A DNA stretch of 64,000 nt from Jaapia argillacea MUCL 33604 (lineage: Eukaryota; Basidiomycota; Agaricomycetes; Jaapiales; Jaapiaceae). Below the pieces are notes generated by a model, which was not told the origin of the DNA, did not search any database, and was given only the letters and a program-made list of their open reading frames with translations. Below, in pieces: positions 48,734 through 59,476 of the stretch. The position numbers and the translations under genes are program-made. Location: positions 93,191 through 157,190 of the forward strand of contig KL197709.1 in NCBI GenBank assembly GCA_000697665.1. The letters run 5' to 3'. Each line of letters opens with the position of its first letter. Position 1 is the first letter of the stretch.

Positions 48734-51584
48734 TCATGACGTCTCAACCCGACCCGTCTTGATCTTCTTGCGCACATCCTCCACCTTATCCATCTTCATC
48801 CCACAGGTCCCTCCAAAACACACCCGCCCAGTCACACCCTCCTCCTTCCCTGTTTCAACACGCTCACGAACATACACCACATCAGGCTCCCACCTCCCGC
48901 CCCTCACACCCTTCACAAACTCTCCCGCCTCTTCCTCACTCCTACCCCCAGAAAATATGATGGTCCTGACTCCAGATTCCCGAATCAAGGCGGCGGAGAT
49001 CATATCCGGGAGAGCCGTCGCGTGATCCTGGATGTTGGCAGAGAAGTTCGCAAGTAGTCTGTCTGCCTTCCGTTCGTATCTATCCTCAGGTTCCGAGGAG
49101 ACTTCTGGTGAAAGACCGAGGAGGTTCGGTGACGTAGCGTGTATGATGGCGTCCAAAGTAACGAGGTTGTTGAGCGAGGTACTGTTTGACGAAGGCTCAG
49201 CGCTGTCTTGATCTGAGTATAGTTGTCAGTTCGAAGGGATGATAATCAACTCTGAAAATATCTCTCACCATCTTTCAACCTCATGATTCTCGATCCATCA
49301 TTCGACCCAACAATCGAGCTGGAAAAGTAACCGCCCTTTTCTTGGTCCCAAAACAGCTCGTCCTGTTTCGCCTGCAGCCGAATGGCGCGTCGAAGGTATT
49401 TTGGTTCAAATCGCACCTGGTAGAGCGCAAGAAGGAAAGAGATAACATGGGCGTAGTCGTCCACAACTCTGAATGGGAGCCATCGGTCATCTAGGTCAAA
49501 AGATTTTCGAATAGCAATGTAAACTCACCCTTCGACCTCGCTCCCAAACACCCTCCTCAACCTCCCACCGTCCATCCCCATCCGCTCCTCCAAAAACTCC
49601 GCCAAATCCTGCGCAACTTGATACCACCTCTCCGCCTCCTGCATACCTCTCTCTTCCAGCACCCTAGAAACCCAAGCCAAAGCCCTCCCCATCATCCCGT
49701 TCCACGCCGCCACAACTTTCTCGTCCCTATGCGGCCTCACTCTCGTCCTTTCCTTCTCCTCGAACAACTTCTCCTTCCCCTCTCTAACAGCCCTCTCCAC
49801 ATCACTCAGCGTTAGATTCGGGAAACGTCCAACCATAGCAACATGTGTATCTTCCAACGAACCAGATTCCATTAAAACATTCTTTCCCGTCAATTCGTCA
49901 TGTGGGTCATGTTGTGGGTCGACGTTCCCATCTTGTTTGATAGAGAAATGATGTTTGAATATTTCTGCTTCTTGGGAAGAACAGAAGATTCGATCAATGT
50001 CTGCTGCGGTCCAAACCCAGAAAGCACCTTCTTCTTTTTTGGAAGATGTCGGGGTGGGGAGACTCTCTGCGTCTTCAGCTGCATAGAATGCTTTGAGTTC
50101 GGGAGAATAGAGATCTCTAGTTGAATACTTCAGTATATCCAACGTCGTTTCGAGGTAACCCGACTCTCCCGTGAGTGAGTATTGACGGACTGATGTGGAA
50201 AACGAACAAAACAAGGTCATTGAATTATGGAAATATGGTGGGAACGACTGGAACTCACGATAAGCGAGAGCTAACTGAGATTGATCGTATAACATCTTCT
50301 CGAAATGAGGAACATGCCATCGTTCGTCGACACTATACCTATGAAACCCGTTTCCAACATGATCGTGAATACCTCCCCTCGCGATTTTCTGCCCACCAAA
50401 TGACATCAAAAAGAAGCCAAGGCAGGTGTTAAAAGATTTGGGAGACATACAGTAAGAGTGAACCCAGCCATCTCGAGTGATTTCTCATCCTGCACTCCCT
50501 GATCTTGCTGGTCGAAGTAGGCTTTGGTGTGTAGGAAAGTGAAGATTGGGGTAGTGGGGAACTTTGGAGCCCCTCCAAATCCTCCGTTAACTTCGTCGAA
50601 CCTCCTGTTGTATGAATTCAACGCGCTCTCGACATTAGGTTTGATCGACGTAATGGTCCCAGCAGGTGGTGACGATCCGAGATGCGAAGAGAGAGCCGCA
50701 TGAATCTTGTTGGCAGAGTTGACAAGTGTGTCTCGCGAGTTGTTCCATCTGCATCGAGCATATCAACGGTCGCCGCATCATTCCAAAACTCTGGAATAAA
50801 CCCGTACTTGTCGTCAATTTGCTCCATCAGAGAGACGAGAGCACTTGGTGGGAAATATGTCCCGCCAAAGAAAGGTTTGAGATCGGGAGTTAGGAAAACA
50901 GACATGGGCCAGCCTCCACGGCCGGTGGTTGCTTGTACGAATAGCATATATATCCTAAAGCGCTTCGCTTTAGGTTTCGAGACCAAGGGAGGAGGAGCGT
51001 AGATGCATACCGGTCGATATCAGGCAAGACCTCCCTGTCGACCTTGATATTGACGCATACTTCGTTCATCACTCTTGCCACTTCCTCCGATTCAAAGGAC
51101 TCCCTGAGGTCCAAAACTTGAGTATGGAACGAATCCGTCGGGGTTCATACATGTCAGACTTACCGTTCCATGACATGACACCATCGACAAGTCGAGTACC
51201 CAACCGAGAGGAATATGGGCTTGTCCTCTTTCTTGGCTTTCTCGAATGCCTCTGAGCCCCACGGATACCCTAGGGACCCGAGTCAATGTATAGCAATACA
51301 GATTAGGACTGGGAAAACATACAATCAACAGGGTTGTGTTGGTGTTGCAAGAGATACGGAGAGGTCTCGGCCGCCAGTCTGTTCGTAGGTTTTGGGCTAT
51401 TGCTGTGCGTGGTCATCCTCCTTCTATGGGTGTGTTGAGGAATGCGCCGTATAAGGCTGAGAGGGCTGGGATTAGACGGAAGAGATACAGAACCTCGAGT
51501 CTGTGGTTGAGAAGCAGTGCAAAGATGGCGTGCCAATGGCGCTCTTGAGCGAGTACGATTCAACAGTGCCCGAGCAAGACGCAT
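48734..51584 (-). CDS. SPATA20/YyaL-type thioredoxin-fold protein
   Basis: Conserved in bacteria and eukaryotes: an N-terminal thioredoxin-like (DUF255) domain fused to a six-hairpin glycosidase-like domain; its reaction is not established. It has 791 residues in nine exons. Introns: 51270-51322, 51104-51163, 50955-51010, 50749-50807, 50389-50450, 50190-50258, 49469-49528, 49213-49268. Recognised blocks: '[20 protein letters not shown]', '[18 protein letters not shown]' with a CxxC pair, '[19 protein letters not shown]', '[10 protein letters not shown]', '[16 protein letters not shown]' and '[16 protein letters not shown]'. The start gives '[20 protein letters not shown]', a clear mitochondrial presequence, so I infer import into mitochondria. 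Homologues usually read CHWCHVM; here the first His is Arg. Confidence 0.92.
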
Positions 51585-51906
51585 GCCAGTATACCTACTG
51601 TGATTCGGAAAACCGGTATTATTCTGATGTTGAGGGCTCAAAGAGATACTTTTTCGGATGTCCCTAGCATGCAAAGGACGGTTTGTGGGACGACAGACGG
51701 GATGGTGAAAGCATGAGATGTGCGGGAGCGCTGACGCGGGTGAATAAACTTGAGCCACAACGAAAGCCACGTGAGGTGCACAGCCACCATACACGATCGG
51801 ACTCTATTTCAAAATCGATAGCGCTATTTGTATATCGACAGTTCAAGAATAACTGACCAAATCCTTTCCCTTTCGCACCACCACCATCTCCCACACAATC
51901 ACTGCC
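51585..51906. promoter_or_regulatory. Shared divergent promoter, SPATA20-like and SOD genes
   Basis: 322 bases between two divergent ATG codons, just long enough for two core promoters and common regulatory sites. Both products have a redox link, which makes joint control plausible but unproven. Confidence 0.45.
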
Positions 51907-52763
51907 ATGTCTTTCACTCCAGGCGTCCATACTCTCCCCGACCTCCCCTATCCTTATGATGCTCTCGAGCCATATATTTCCAGGCAGATCATGGAGCTTC
52001 ATCACAAGAAGCATCATCAGACCTATGTCAACGCTCTCAACTCTGCTGAGCAAGCGTACGCAAAGGCTCTGACGCCAAAAGAGAGGATCGCCCTTCAGGC
52101 TGCCCTCAAGTTTAACGGTGGTGGTACGTTCCTGCTCGTCCTCCCCCTCTACGAGGTTTTGCGGTCGATCGCACATGAAGATCGGTTGAGATCGTCGATG
52201 GATATGGAGGGATATCTGATTCTGATCTGCAGGTCACATCAACCACTCTCTCTTTTGGAAGAACCTCGCTCCCTCTGCTTCAGTGCAGAAAGGAAACGGA
52301 GGAGCCCTCAAAGACGGCCCTCTTAAGCAAGCTATCGAGCAGAACTTTGGTTCCCTCGAGAACCTCATCCAGCAGTTCAATGCCACAACCGCCGGTATCC
52401 AAGGATCCGGTTGGGGCTGGCTCGTAAGTTGCATATTATGAGTCCGACGTAACCTGTTGAGACTTACCTGTATCTTTCTGCGGGAATAGGGCGTTAACCC
52501 GACGACTAAGCGTCTCGAGATCACCACCACCGCCAACCAAGATCCTCTCCTTACTCACTTCCCAATCATCGGCGTCGATATCTGGGAACACGCTTTCTAC
52601 CTCCAATATCTCAACGTCAAAGTCGATGTAAGTTTCGAACTTCCTTCTTATAACGGTGTCTAATGATACGTGTGATCTGGGTTCCATACAGTACCTCAAG
52701 GCCATCTGGAGTGTAATCAACTTTGAAGAGGCCGAAGCGAGATTCGTCGAGGCTACCAAGTAA
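51907..52763 (+). CDS. Fe/Mn superoxide dismutase, probably cytosolic
   Basis: Dismutates superoxide to oxygen and hydrogen peroxide. 205 residues in four exons, introns 52124-52232, 52424-52489 and 52628-52691. N-terminal hairpin: '[18 protein letters not shown]' and '[17 protein letters not shown]', with the first metal histidine. The second domain has 'GSGWGWL' and '[15 protein letters not shown]', with the metal Asp and His; '[13 protein letters not shown]' holds the remaining His. The manganese form is likely from the family and from 'GGALKDGPL'. There is no mitochondrial presequence before '[15 protein letters not shown]', so this looks like a cytosolic Mn-SOD, known from other fungi that have lost or supplemented Cu/Zn-SOD. 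Confidence 0.94.
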
Positions 52764-53088
52764 GCGACTTCTTGTAGCAGGGGTTGAACCTGGTGCTGTA
52801 AGCTTGTTTCGATGGAAGAAAAGTGTCTTGTATGAATATTTTTGAATTCAAGTACTTCCCTTCGTTGACTTGTAAGATTCTGGTGTGACTGGGAGATTCA
52901 ATGGTTCCATCCCACAATACCAATGTCCTTCAATGATGATCAATCAACATATATTCGTACGACAAAAACTACAACCGAAGCTCCCGTCCGTTTGGTAACA
53001 ATTATTCTCGAAAAGACGGTCTTGTTTACTCGACTCGACTCTTTCGTCTCGTTGCCCATAAAACCTCCAAATAACCACGACCCATCCC
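52764..53088. other. Intergenic between convergent genes
   Basis: 325 bases between the SOD and F-box 5 stop codons. Untranslated 3' sequence is expected; no other feature seen. Confidence 0.45.
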
Positions 53089-54807
53089 TCATGGCAGATA
53101 CATGATAGACCACCCGCTAGAATCGTGCGTGACAAGCAATTCAAGACCACCCTCAATGCAACTATTGAGCCGTACCGAGATGAGGTCACCAACCCATTCA
53201 GTTTCAGCCCTCGAAAAAGCCTCCAAGAATATAAACTCTGCGCGAAGTAGTCGCATCGGAAAGTCAACGGTGGACGCCGACGACGCGTTGCCCGTATCCC
53301 CAAAGGGCAAAGCATCGCGTCGTAAATAGATCCAAGCGAGCATCGTGTCCAAATCTCGCTCAGAATAGCTTTCCAGAACAAACGTGGCTTGCTGTAATCG
53401 AGGCAGGGACAATGAATGTTGATATTGAAGGGACGAGGGGTGGTGGGATATCATATCGAAGAATGTCCTATCTTTGTGGCGAGTTGGCCGGTCCAAGAAG
53501 AATTGAAGGTGTGTGACAGTCGATAGGTGAGATAGACCCTCTATCCAACCCACTTTCACGTTCAATTCCAGGGTCTCAAGACGGCACGAAGACCTCTCAA
53601 TACATCCCGCAAGAGCCCTGATCGATTTGATCATCCCCTTTCCCGAAGAGTCCTTTGGGAAATATCGAAGGTCGACCAAAGACGGAACCACGAGATGTTC
53701 CAACAACAATCTATCACCAAACGTCCCAAAAATCCTGAGGAAAGTAAGTTTCGGTAGTCTGATTGGTGCCACGATTTGCTCGGACTCCAATCGGGGACGA
53801 GTGCGGCAGCCTATCCAACAATGAGTGAGCTCCACACATTGCCTGAGCACATCAAAGCAACTATTCAGGGCGAATGTGTCCTGGCGTTCGTCGGGGTTGC
53901 CCAGGTGGAGGTGCGTCAGTTGTGACCACGGTAAGGCTATCAGAGCTGGCCTGGTCTGATGGAGGAGAGCGACGGTCCGAAGGCGAGGTGCTCGGAACGA
54001 TTGGAGATCGGCAGATTTTTCTAGCTCATCGGCGATGATGAGAGTTTCCAAGAGGACGGGATCCCTCTCGACCATTGCATGGAGGAGTGGTACGACGCCG
54101 TGGATGCTATCACCCCAGTTTGTGAGGCGGACTTCTTTCAGTCGGTGGACGTGGGGGCAAAGAGCGGCGAATATCGGGCCTGCATTAAATATGGATACGG
54201 CGAGGGAGATCGTCAAGGGAGACTCGCCGGATCGGGAGAGTAAGACGGCCAGAGCTGATGCCCAGAAATTCCTGAAATAATTTAGGGACTCCCTCGTCGC
54301 CTCCTCAGAATCCGGGAGATCGCACTCTGCTTGGAACGACGACCAAATGGTCGGGTTTTGGAGCGCAACTTCTCTCCAATGCCAACACACTTCCAGGATT
54401 GGATCGCGAATGTCGAGTGGGTGTTTGTAGTGGAGATCAATGTCGTGGAATATTTGAGCGAGAATTTCTGGGGGTAATCGACGGATGGGTGAGAGGAGAG
54501 AATTGATGAGGTCCAACCGCGTTCGAGTGTCTTCCAGTTCTCGAGCCAGAGAGTCTATCTGGTCTTTTGCTAGAGCAGCAATCCCCGTGCCTTGCTGTAG
54601 CGCAGCAATTCGAGCTGGGAGGAGGACGATTTCATCCTCAAGATGAGCGACCTCGTGGACTAGGTCGACTCTACTAGGAACCGACAAGTTAGAGCGGGAT
54701 GCCTGAAGAAATGACGCGGTGGAAAGGAATTTGGAAGGGGCATCTTCGTCACGGATGAATATGTGGCGAAGGGTTGATTCGTGAGGCGGCAGCTCACCTA
54801 GAGTCAT
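53089..54807 (-). CDS. F-box-like protein 5 with N-terminal coiled coil
   Basis: 572 residues, one coding exon. After a short leader comes a predicted coiled coil ('HEVAHLEDEIVLLPARIAAL', 'LARELEDTRTRLDLINSLLS'), then the F-box 'IRRLPPEILAQIFHDID' and 'VCWHWREVALQNPTIWSSF'. This coiled-coil plus F-box plus degenerate repeat layout is the commonest mushroom F-box type and differs from F-box 1-4 here. The first true ATG is at 54807 ('MTLGELPPHE'). A GTAAGT donor near 54,934 suggests an intron in the leader. Confidence 0.78.
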   Translation of the reverse strand: MTLGELPPHESTLRHIFIRDEDAPSKFLSTASFLQASRSNLSVPSRVDLVHEVAHLEDEIVLLPARIAALQQGTGIAALAKDQIDSLARELEDTRTRLDLINSLLSPIRRLPPEILAQIFHDIDLHYKHPLDIRDPILEVCWHWREVALQNPTIWSSFQAECDLPDSEEATRESLNYFRNFWASALAVLLSRSGESPLTISLAVSIFNAGPIFAALCPHVHRLKEVRLTNWGDSIHGVVPLLHAMVERDPVLLETLIIADELEKSADLQSFRAPRLRTVALLHQTRPALIALPWSQLTHLHLGNPDERQDTFALNSCFDVLRQCVELTHCWIGCRTRPRLESEQIVAPIRLPKLTFLRIFGTFGDRLLLEHLVVPSLVDLRYFPKDSSGKGMIKSIRALAGCIERSSCRLETLELNVKVGWIEGLSHLSTVTHLQFFLDRPTRHKDRTFFDMISHHPSSLQYQHSLSLPRLQQATFVLESYSERDLDTMLAWIYLRRDALPFGDTGNASSASTVDFPMRLLRAEFIFLEAFSRAETEWVGDLISVRLNSCIEGGLELLVTHDSSGWSIMYLP

Positions 54808-55848
54808 GATGATAGCGAGAGGCCTGGAAGGTATAATTCCAGAGTTGGATAGTAGAGCACGCAAGTGAACTAGTAGTATGGTGGGTGTTTTCAATCAACT
54901 AGGACGTGTACGAGGGAAAGTTATAGACTTACCTGAGAGTATCGAAAGCTGAGTTCGTCCAGGGGATTCAAACTTCCATGTAGTTTTGGGTTGTTCCTTT
55001 ATAGGCAGGGATCAACGAAACGAGTACAATAGCCGTGGCTTGACCACCAAGTCCACCATGAGCCGGCTTGTCCTGTGGCTACGTGGGTCCCTCCCCCGTT
55101 CTTCATGCCACAGAATCAAATGAGCGGCCATTGTTCTTCACTGGCGTCTGGCAAAGGGTGGTCGAGGATGATTTTATACCTGCCGACTGTGTTGCAACGA
55201 ATCGCCTATAACGATAAGAGGGCCGCTGATGCTGGAGAGGATGGAAAGTAGTAAAATCAACTTGCTGAGGGGTCACGCTGTCACAGATGTCACCTCCCTT
55301 CTCTCCAAGTTCAAGTTCATGAAGCCTGAACCGATCTTGAACCTTCCAAACGTCAATTGTGACACGTATTCGTCGGCGACGTCAATCGAGGAGTCACTAT
55401 TCCGGTGTTGAGCATATTCCCCAGGGCCATCTGGTCTTCGGTGAGCTTGCTCGGTCTCCATCGTCCAGGTAATCTGTGCCAGTCTCACATCTCACTGTCG
55501 AATCACATGCAGGAGGTTTGGACTCGAGGCTCACTCGTCGCCCCCTCGCTCCATCACCATGTGCTCTCAGTCCTGACCTCAAATGCTGCAAGGCGGTTAG
55601 TTCCACAGACCACTCGCAGCTGGTCAGAGATATTCCCGACGTTCCAATAGCCATAAGTACCTTAGCAGGAGGCCCAAGAAAACTTGTGGAGTCGTTATCC
55701 CCGTCTCAACTGGGAACGATGATGTCATTCCATCTATTCCAATCCAATCTGTCCTCTATCTTTGGCGCCAATTTACCATCGCCTCATCTGCTCAGGATCT
55801 CTCCCAGCAACCCACACGCAAACCACTACCGCAATATTCACCACCACA
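54808..55848. promoter_or_regulatory. Divergent intergenic region, F-box 5 and cupin
   Basis: About 1 kb between two divergent genes. A TATAAAG lies on the minus strand at 54997-55003, followed downstream by a possible leader intron of F-box 5 that starts with GTAAGT near 54,934. Several short open frames between 55.2 and 55.7 kb have no recognisable family. Confidence 0.4.
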
Positions 55849-56191
55849 ATGTCCCTAACGAGAGCAGAGGCCGAGAAACTCGTTCGTTCCTGGGGTTTCT
55901 CACACGTCTTCACCTGGACCGACTCACCGTACGCCCAACCTTCCCTCTCAACATCTCTTCTTCCACGCTAAGACACAATGCAGAAAGTACCACTACAACC
56001 CCCATTCCCACTCCTCCCTCACAACCCACCTCATCCTCTCCGGTTCTCTCACCATCGCTTACCCCACCAAAGGCCAAGTGGACGCTGAGAAAGAGACGTT
56101 CGGGGTGGGAGGGAGGATAGACGTCGACGCGAATCAGGTTCACGAAGTTTGGATTGGGGAGGAGGGTTGTACTTATGTTATTGGCGAGTGA
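55849..56191 (+). CDS. Small cupin-like protein
   Basis: 95 residues in two exons, intron at 55929-55983. It is too short and too split to stand out as one open frame. The sequence 'NPHSHSSLTTHLILSGSLTI' has the H-x-H spacing and beta-strand pattern of cupin motif 1, and 'VDANQVHEVWIGEEGCTYVI' fits motif 2 with its single His. A single cupin barrel of this size is usually a metal-binding protein or small enzyme; the substrate is unknown. N-terminus 'MSLTRAEAEKLVRSWGF'. The gene overlaps a longer antisense-free open frame (55476-56120) in another phase that I consider spurious. The reading depends on one splice junction, which keeps the frame and uses a CAG acceptor. Confidence 0.7.
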
Positions 56192-56452
56192 TGGTTACCC
56201 TGCCGGGCCCGTGTTGGAAGACAGTAGATTGTTATCTTTGTTTGGAGGGAGAGATGGCCCAAAGTCGAAGCATGTCTGTGGCAGACTGACCTGAGAGCTC
56301 TTTGCCAGTCGAGAAGTGCGACACGTGTGACATGGATTGAGTTCCTGCCTCAGGACATCCGATAGTCAACGATCCAGTTGGTGTATCCTGGTATGCCGCT
56401 TTTGCCCTCGGACCGTTGTAGAAGGGGGCACAACCTGATGGTATTCGCATTA

Positions 56453-57153
56453 TTGTTGTTTGCATAAATCGTGAGAATCTCAGTTTCCGCGAGAGAAACG
56501 CGAACGGGAAATTGGTCGCAAGAATCACTTCTCGAACCCTCACTACGCTGCTTACTTCTACTTTCCATACTGTGTTCGACTCGTAAAATATGCCCGAACC
56601 ACCATGCGAAGCAATGGCAGCAAACGGACTCGCCAAACTCGACTTGTCAATTCTCCCAAACCTCGACAATTAGCATCATAGCGGCTGCTTCTCCGACCAC
56701 TCACGACTTGCAGGGGCCTTCATATTGGACTTGTGTCGCACCATGCACCCTCGAGATCTTTTGTCGCCGCGATTTCTGGAGTGTGGGTTCTTGTGGATGT
56801 GGGGGCGGAATTGTGGCGCGAGTTTCTCCATTGCATTAGATGTTCCTTGTGTGAGCGATTTACCACGTACTCATACTGACCGTATGATGGTGATGAAGCC
56901 TGATTTGACCAGGCTGCAGAGTTGTATTCTGAGATATGGAGGGCGGAGAGTTGAGGATTGAACCATCCCATGCGGTTCCCGCCACGGTTCAACCTTGGAG
57001 TAGGGTATAGGGGCTATTTTACTGAGTGGAATACAAGTCGAATTGTGTCTATACCTTGGCTTGTACAGTCTCTGCAAACATGTCTTCCGCCGAATTTCTG
57101 CGCCGCCTTTCTTTTGCGGAAACTGAGATTCTCACGATTTATGCAAACAACAA
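56453..57153 (+). mobile_element. MITE-like inverted-repeat element, copy 2
   Basis: About 701 bases with near-perfect terminal inverted repeats of roughly 40 bases. The left end starts TTGTTGTTTGCATAAATCGT and the right end is its complement (ending ACGATTTATGCAAACAACAA), followed inward by GCGGAAACTG or its complement. TA flanks both ends (56451-56452 and 57154-57155). No transposase reading frame is present. It is the more complete of the two copies and has the same orientation as the copy at 31.2 kb. The ends and TA target suggest mobilisation by a Tc1/mariner-type transposase. Confidence 0.85.
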
Positions 57154-57248
57154 TAGATGGCTATGTCAGCGCGTGGAACTTCGACGTTCCGAAGATTGAT
57201 CACAGCTGTGTTGTGATCATAACCGTATGAGTCTCTGAACTCCCATTG

Positions 57249-57338
57249 TCCGATATGGTGTAACGGCTAACATTGCCGCCTTTCATGGGGATATCCCATT
57301 GATCGCGGCAGCTCGGGGTTCGATTCCCCGTATCGGAG
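57249..57338 (+). tRNA. tRNA-Glu (UUC) with intron, copy 1
   Basis: The acceptor stem TCCGATA pairs with TATCGGA, discriminator G. The D-arm has TGGTGTAACGGCTA and the T-arm GGGGTTCGATTCCCC. The anticodon stem GCCGC/GCGGC encloses the loop C-T-TTC-A plus an 18-base intron (57286-57303, TGGGGATATCCCATTGAT) at the standard position one base after the anticodon. This gives a 72-base mature tRNA. The TTC anticodon reads GAA/GAG glutamate codons. Confidence 0.93.
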
Positions 57339-57614
57339 TTCCACAAGTTGATTATGGATTTTGGAGGAGACGAGAAATTGCTACTACTTTTTTTTCTTCC
57401 ATTCATTGAATTTCCATGTACATTTTCTTGCGGGGCATGGCCCGACGTTGCATAGATGAGGAGGGATTTGTTGTCTGACATGAATGAAATTCAAGGATAG
57501 AAGAATGATCGAGAGGAGTGAGATATGACATCATGGAATTAGAGTGACGCACACTCCCACTCCGTCTGACCATACATAAACGACGTCCGTTCATGCTTGT
57601 CGCCCCCATCCAAC

Positions 57615-59364
57615 ATGCTCTCAACACGCACAACAATCCTCCGTACATCGCTCAGCCGCGCCCGACTGCTGCACACGTCACCCACCCTCTTCGCCTCCAA
57701 CACATCCGGCGGCCAAGACGCGTCCATCTCTCAAGGTCACACAACCTCCCCCTCCAACAAATCTCCTCGAGACCCCCAATCACAATCCGCTTCATCCGGT
57801 ATCAATCAACGCGCATCTTCATCAGACTCTTACTCTCTTGACGCTTCCTCGTCGGAACCCTCCCAGCACCAGAAACATACTCCGAAAGGCGGGAACCCCG
57901 AAGGCGTAGGTTTCACCGACCAAGTCGGTAGTCAATCTGCTTCGTCACCTGGTTCAGGCACAGTAGGGGAACATGGGAAGAAAGGAGAGGAAGAAGCTTC
58001 CGCTCCCGGGTTCGTAGCAAGCGTGAAGCAAGCCTTGGGTGTAGGAACGAGCGCCGGAGAGGTTAAGCAGAACAGATGTGGTGGGGAAGGAGTGACTGGT
58101 ACCGGTACTGGTCCGAGACAAGCTGGGAACAGAAAATTCCACACGAGCGCGTTCGTCAGTGAAGCAGGTAATGGAGCTGGAGCAGGAGGGGTCCCTGATG
58201 CAGCTAGACAGCCGAAAGAGCCGACCTATGGAGAGCAGAACGAGCATTTGAGGCATAAGAAGAACGCTGGTGAGGAGCCAGAGCTGCCTTCTCGTCGGTC
58301 GAAGAGTGGTGGAGAGGAAGTCGATAGGATAACCAATCCAGCAGGAGGCAAGACCCAACGTCGTTCCTTCTCGACTACTTCTTCCTCGAATTCGAAAACC
58401 ACGAAGCACACGACAGATTCGTATATGAAGGATGCGGATACGACTCCCCCACCCGATAAGACCACGCATACAGTCGCCGATTTGCATGGTGAAGGTAGCC
58501 AGGTCCAGAAAGCTTCCGAGCCCGAACCTGCCACAGGTGGATGGACGCCTCTCGCCAACTCCATTTTACCCGATACCAACTCGACTCAAGGCTCCATCCC
58601 AGAAAAGTCACAACAAAAACGAGGTTTCGTAACCTCTGCGATCTCGTCGTCGAGACGTGGATTCTTCACCTCTGCGGCTCCGTTCCAAGCGAAACATTCG
58701 GCGGAGAGTTATTTCAAGGACGTAGATTCTTCGCCTCCGCCTGATCAGAAGACGCATACTGTTGCTGATGCTGATACGGAGGGAGGGGCGCAGGTGCAGA
58801 GAGCTAGTGAGGCTGCTAGTGGGGAGTGGAGTCGTGCTGGGGTTGGTGAGGGAGAGGACGGGAAGGATGTGGGAGGGTATGAGAGGTGAGCCATTTCATT
58901 TTATCGCGGATTGACGGGAAGATTGGCCATTTGGAGCGATGGTCTGGCGAGGACCTTGTTCATGTTTGTGTTGGCGACGAAGCTGTTGGATGTGATCGTG
59001 TTTCGGTACGGAGATGTACTCCCTATGGCTCGATTGGTTCGGTTGAGGTGCTTAGATGTGGGCGAATCGATTTCGTTCTTTGGACACGCTCCACCCCGTT
59101 ATTCCCATAATTTTCTCGACCAACCATCTCTTCCACTTCGACTCTAACCGATGTCCATCCAGCGTGAGCAAAACCGAGCCCTACTCAGCTTCGACTCCAT
59201 CATCGCAAGAAGGTCAATCTGATTTGAGGTATGGTGGGAAGGAGAAGTGGAATGAGGATGAGGGGAAGGGGAAAGGTGGGGTTAGTGGCAGAGGGGAGGG
59301 GCCTCATGGGGGTAGTCGAGGTGGGAGGGGACCTGAGGGGAAGAGGAATAGAGAGGGGATGTAA
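57615..59364 (+). CDS. Presequence-like, low-complexity protein A'
   Basis: 490 residues in two exons and unknown function; mirror paralogue of protein A (28,156-29,148). The N-terminus 'MLSTRTTILRTSLSRARLLH' is a strong mitochondrial presequence candidate. Shared blocks with protein A: 'QDASISQGHTTSPSNKSPRD', 'GNPEGVGFTDQVG' and, near the end, 'DLRYGG'. Two internal repeats read 'SY(M/F)KD.D..PPPD(K/Q)(T)THTVAD' (near 58.43 and 58.71 kb), each preceded by an 'RRSFSTT' or 'RRGFFTS' block. The last part ('LRYGG' and a Gly/Arg/Lys tail) is reached only by a 277-base intron (58886-59162), long for this genome. It lies between two inverted tRNA-Glu genes. Confidence 0.7.
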
Positions 59365-59476
59365 AATACACGAGACAATGGCAACGTTGGTTTTGTGATA
59401 ATAGCAGTTCGAATAAATAATGGGGTCAAACGAACGAGAAGATTAGAGCGGCAAAAAGGGCGTGATGGTCAGCTGA

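Noticed and set aside
55476-56120. 214-codon open frame over the cupin gene
   Set aside because: Ser/Pro/Thr-rich frame in another phase; the spliced cupin reading explains the conserved part better.
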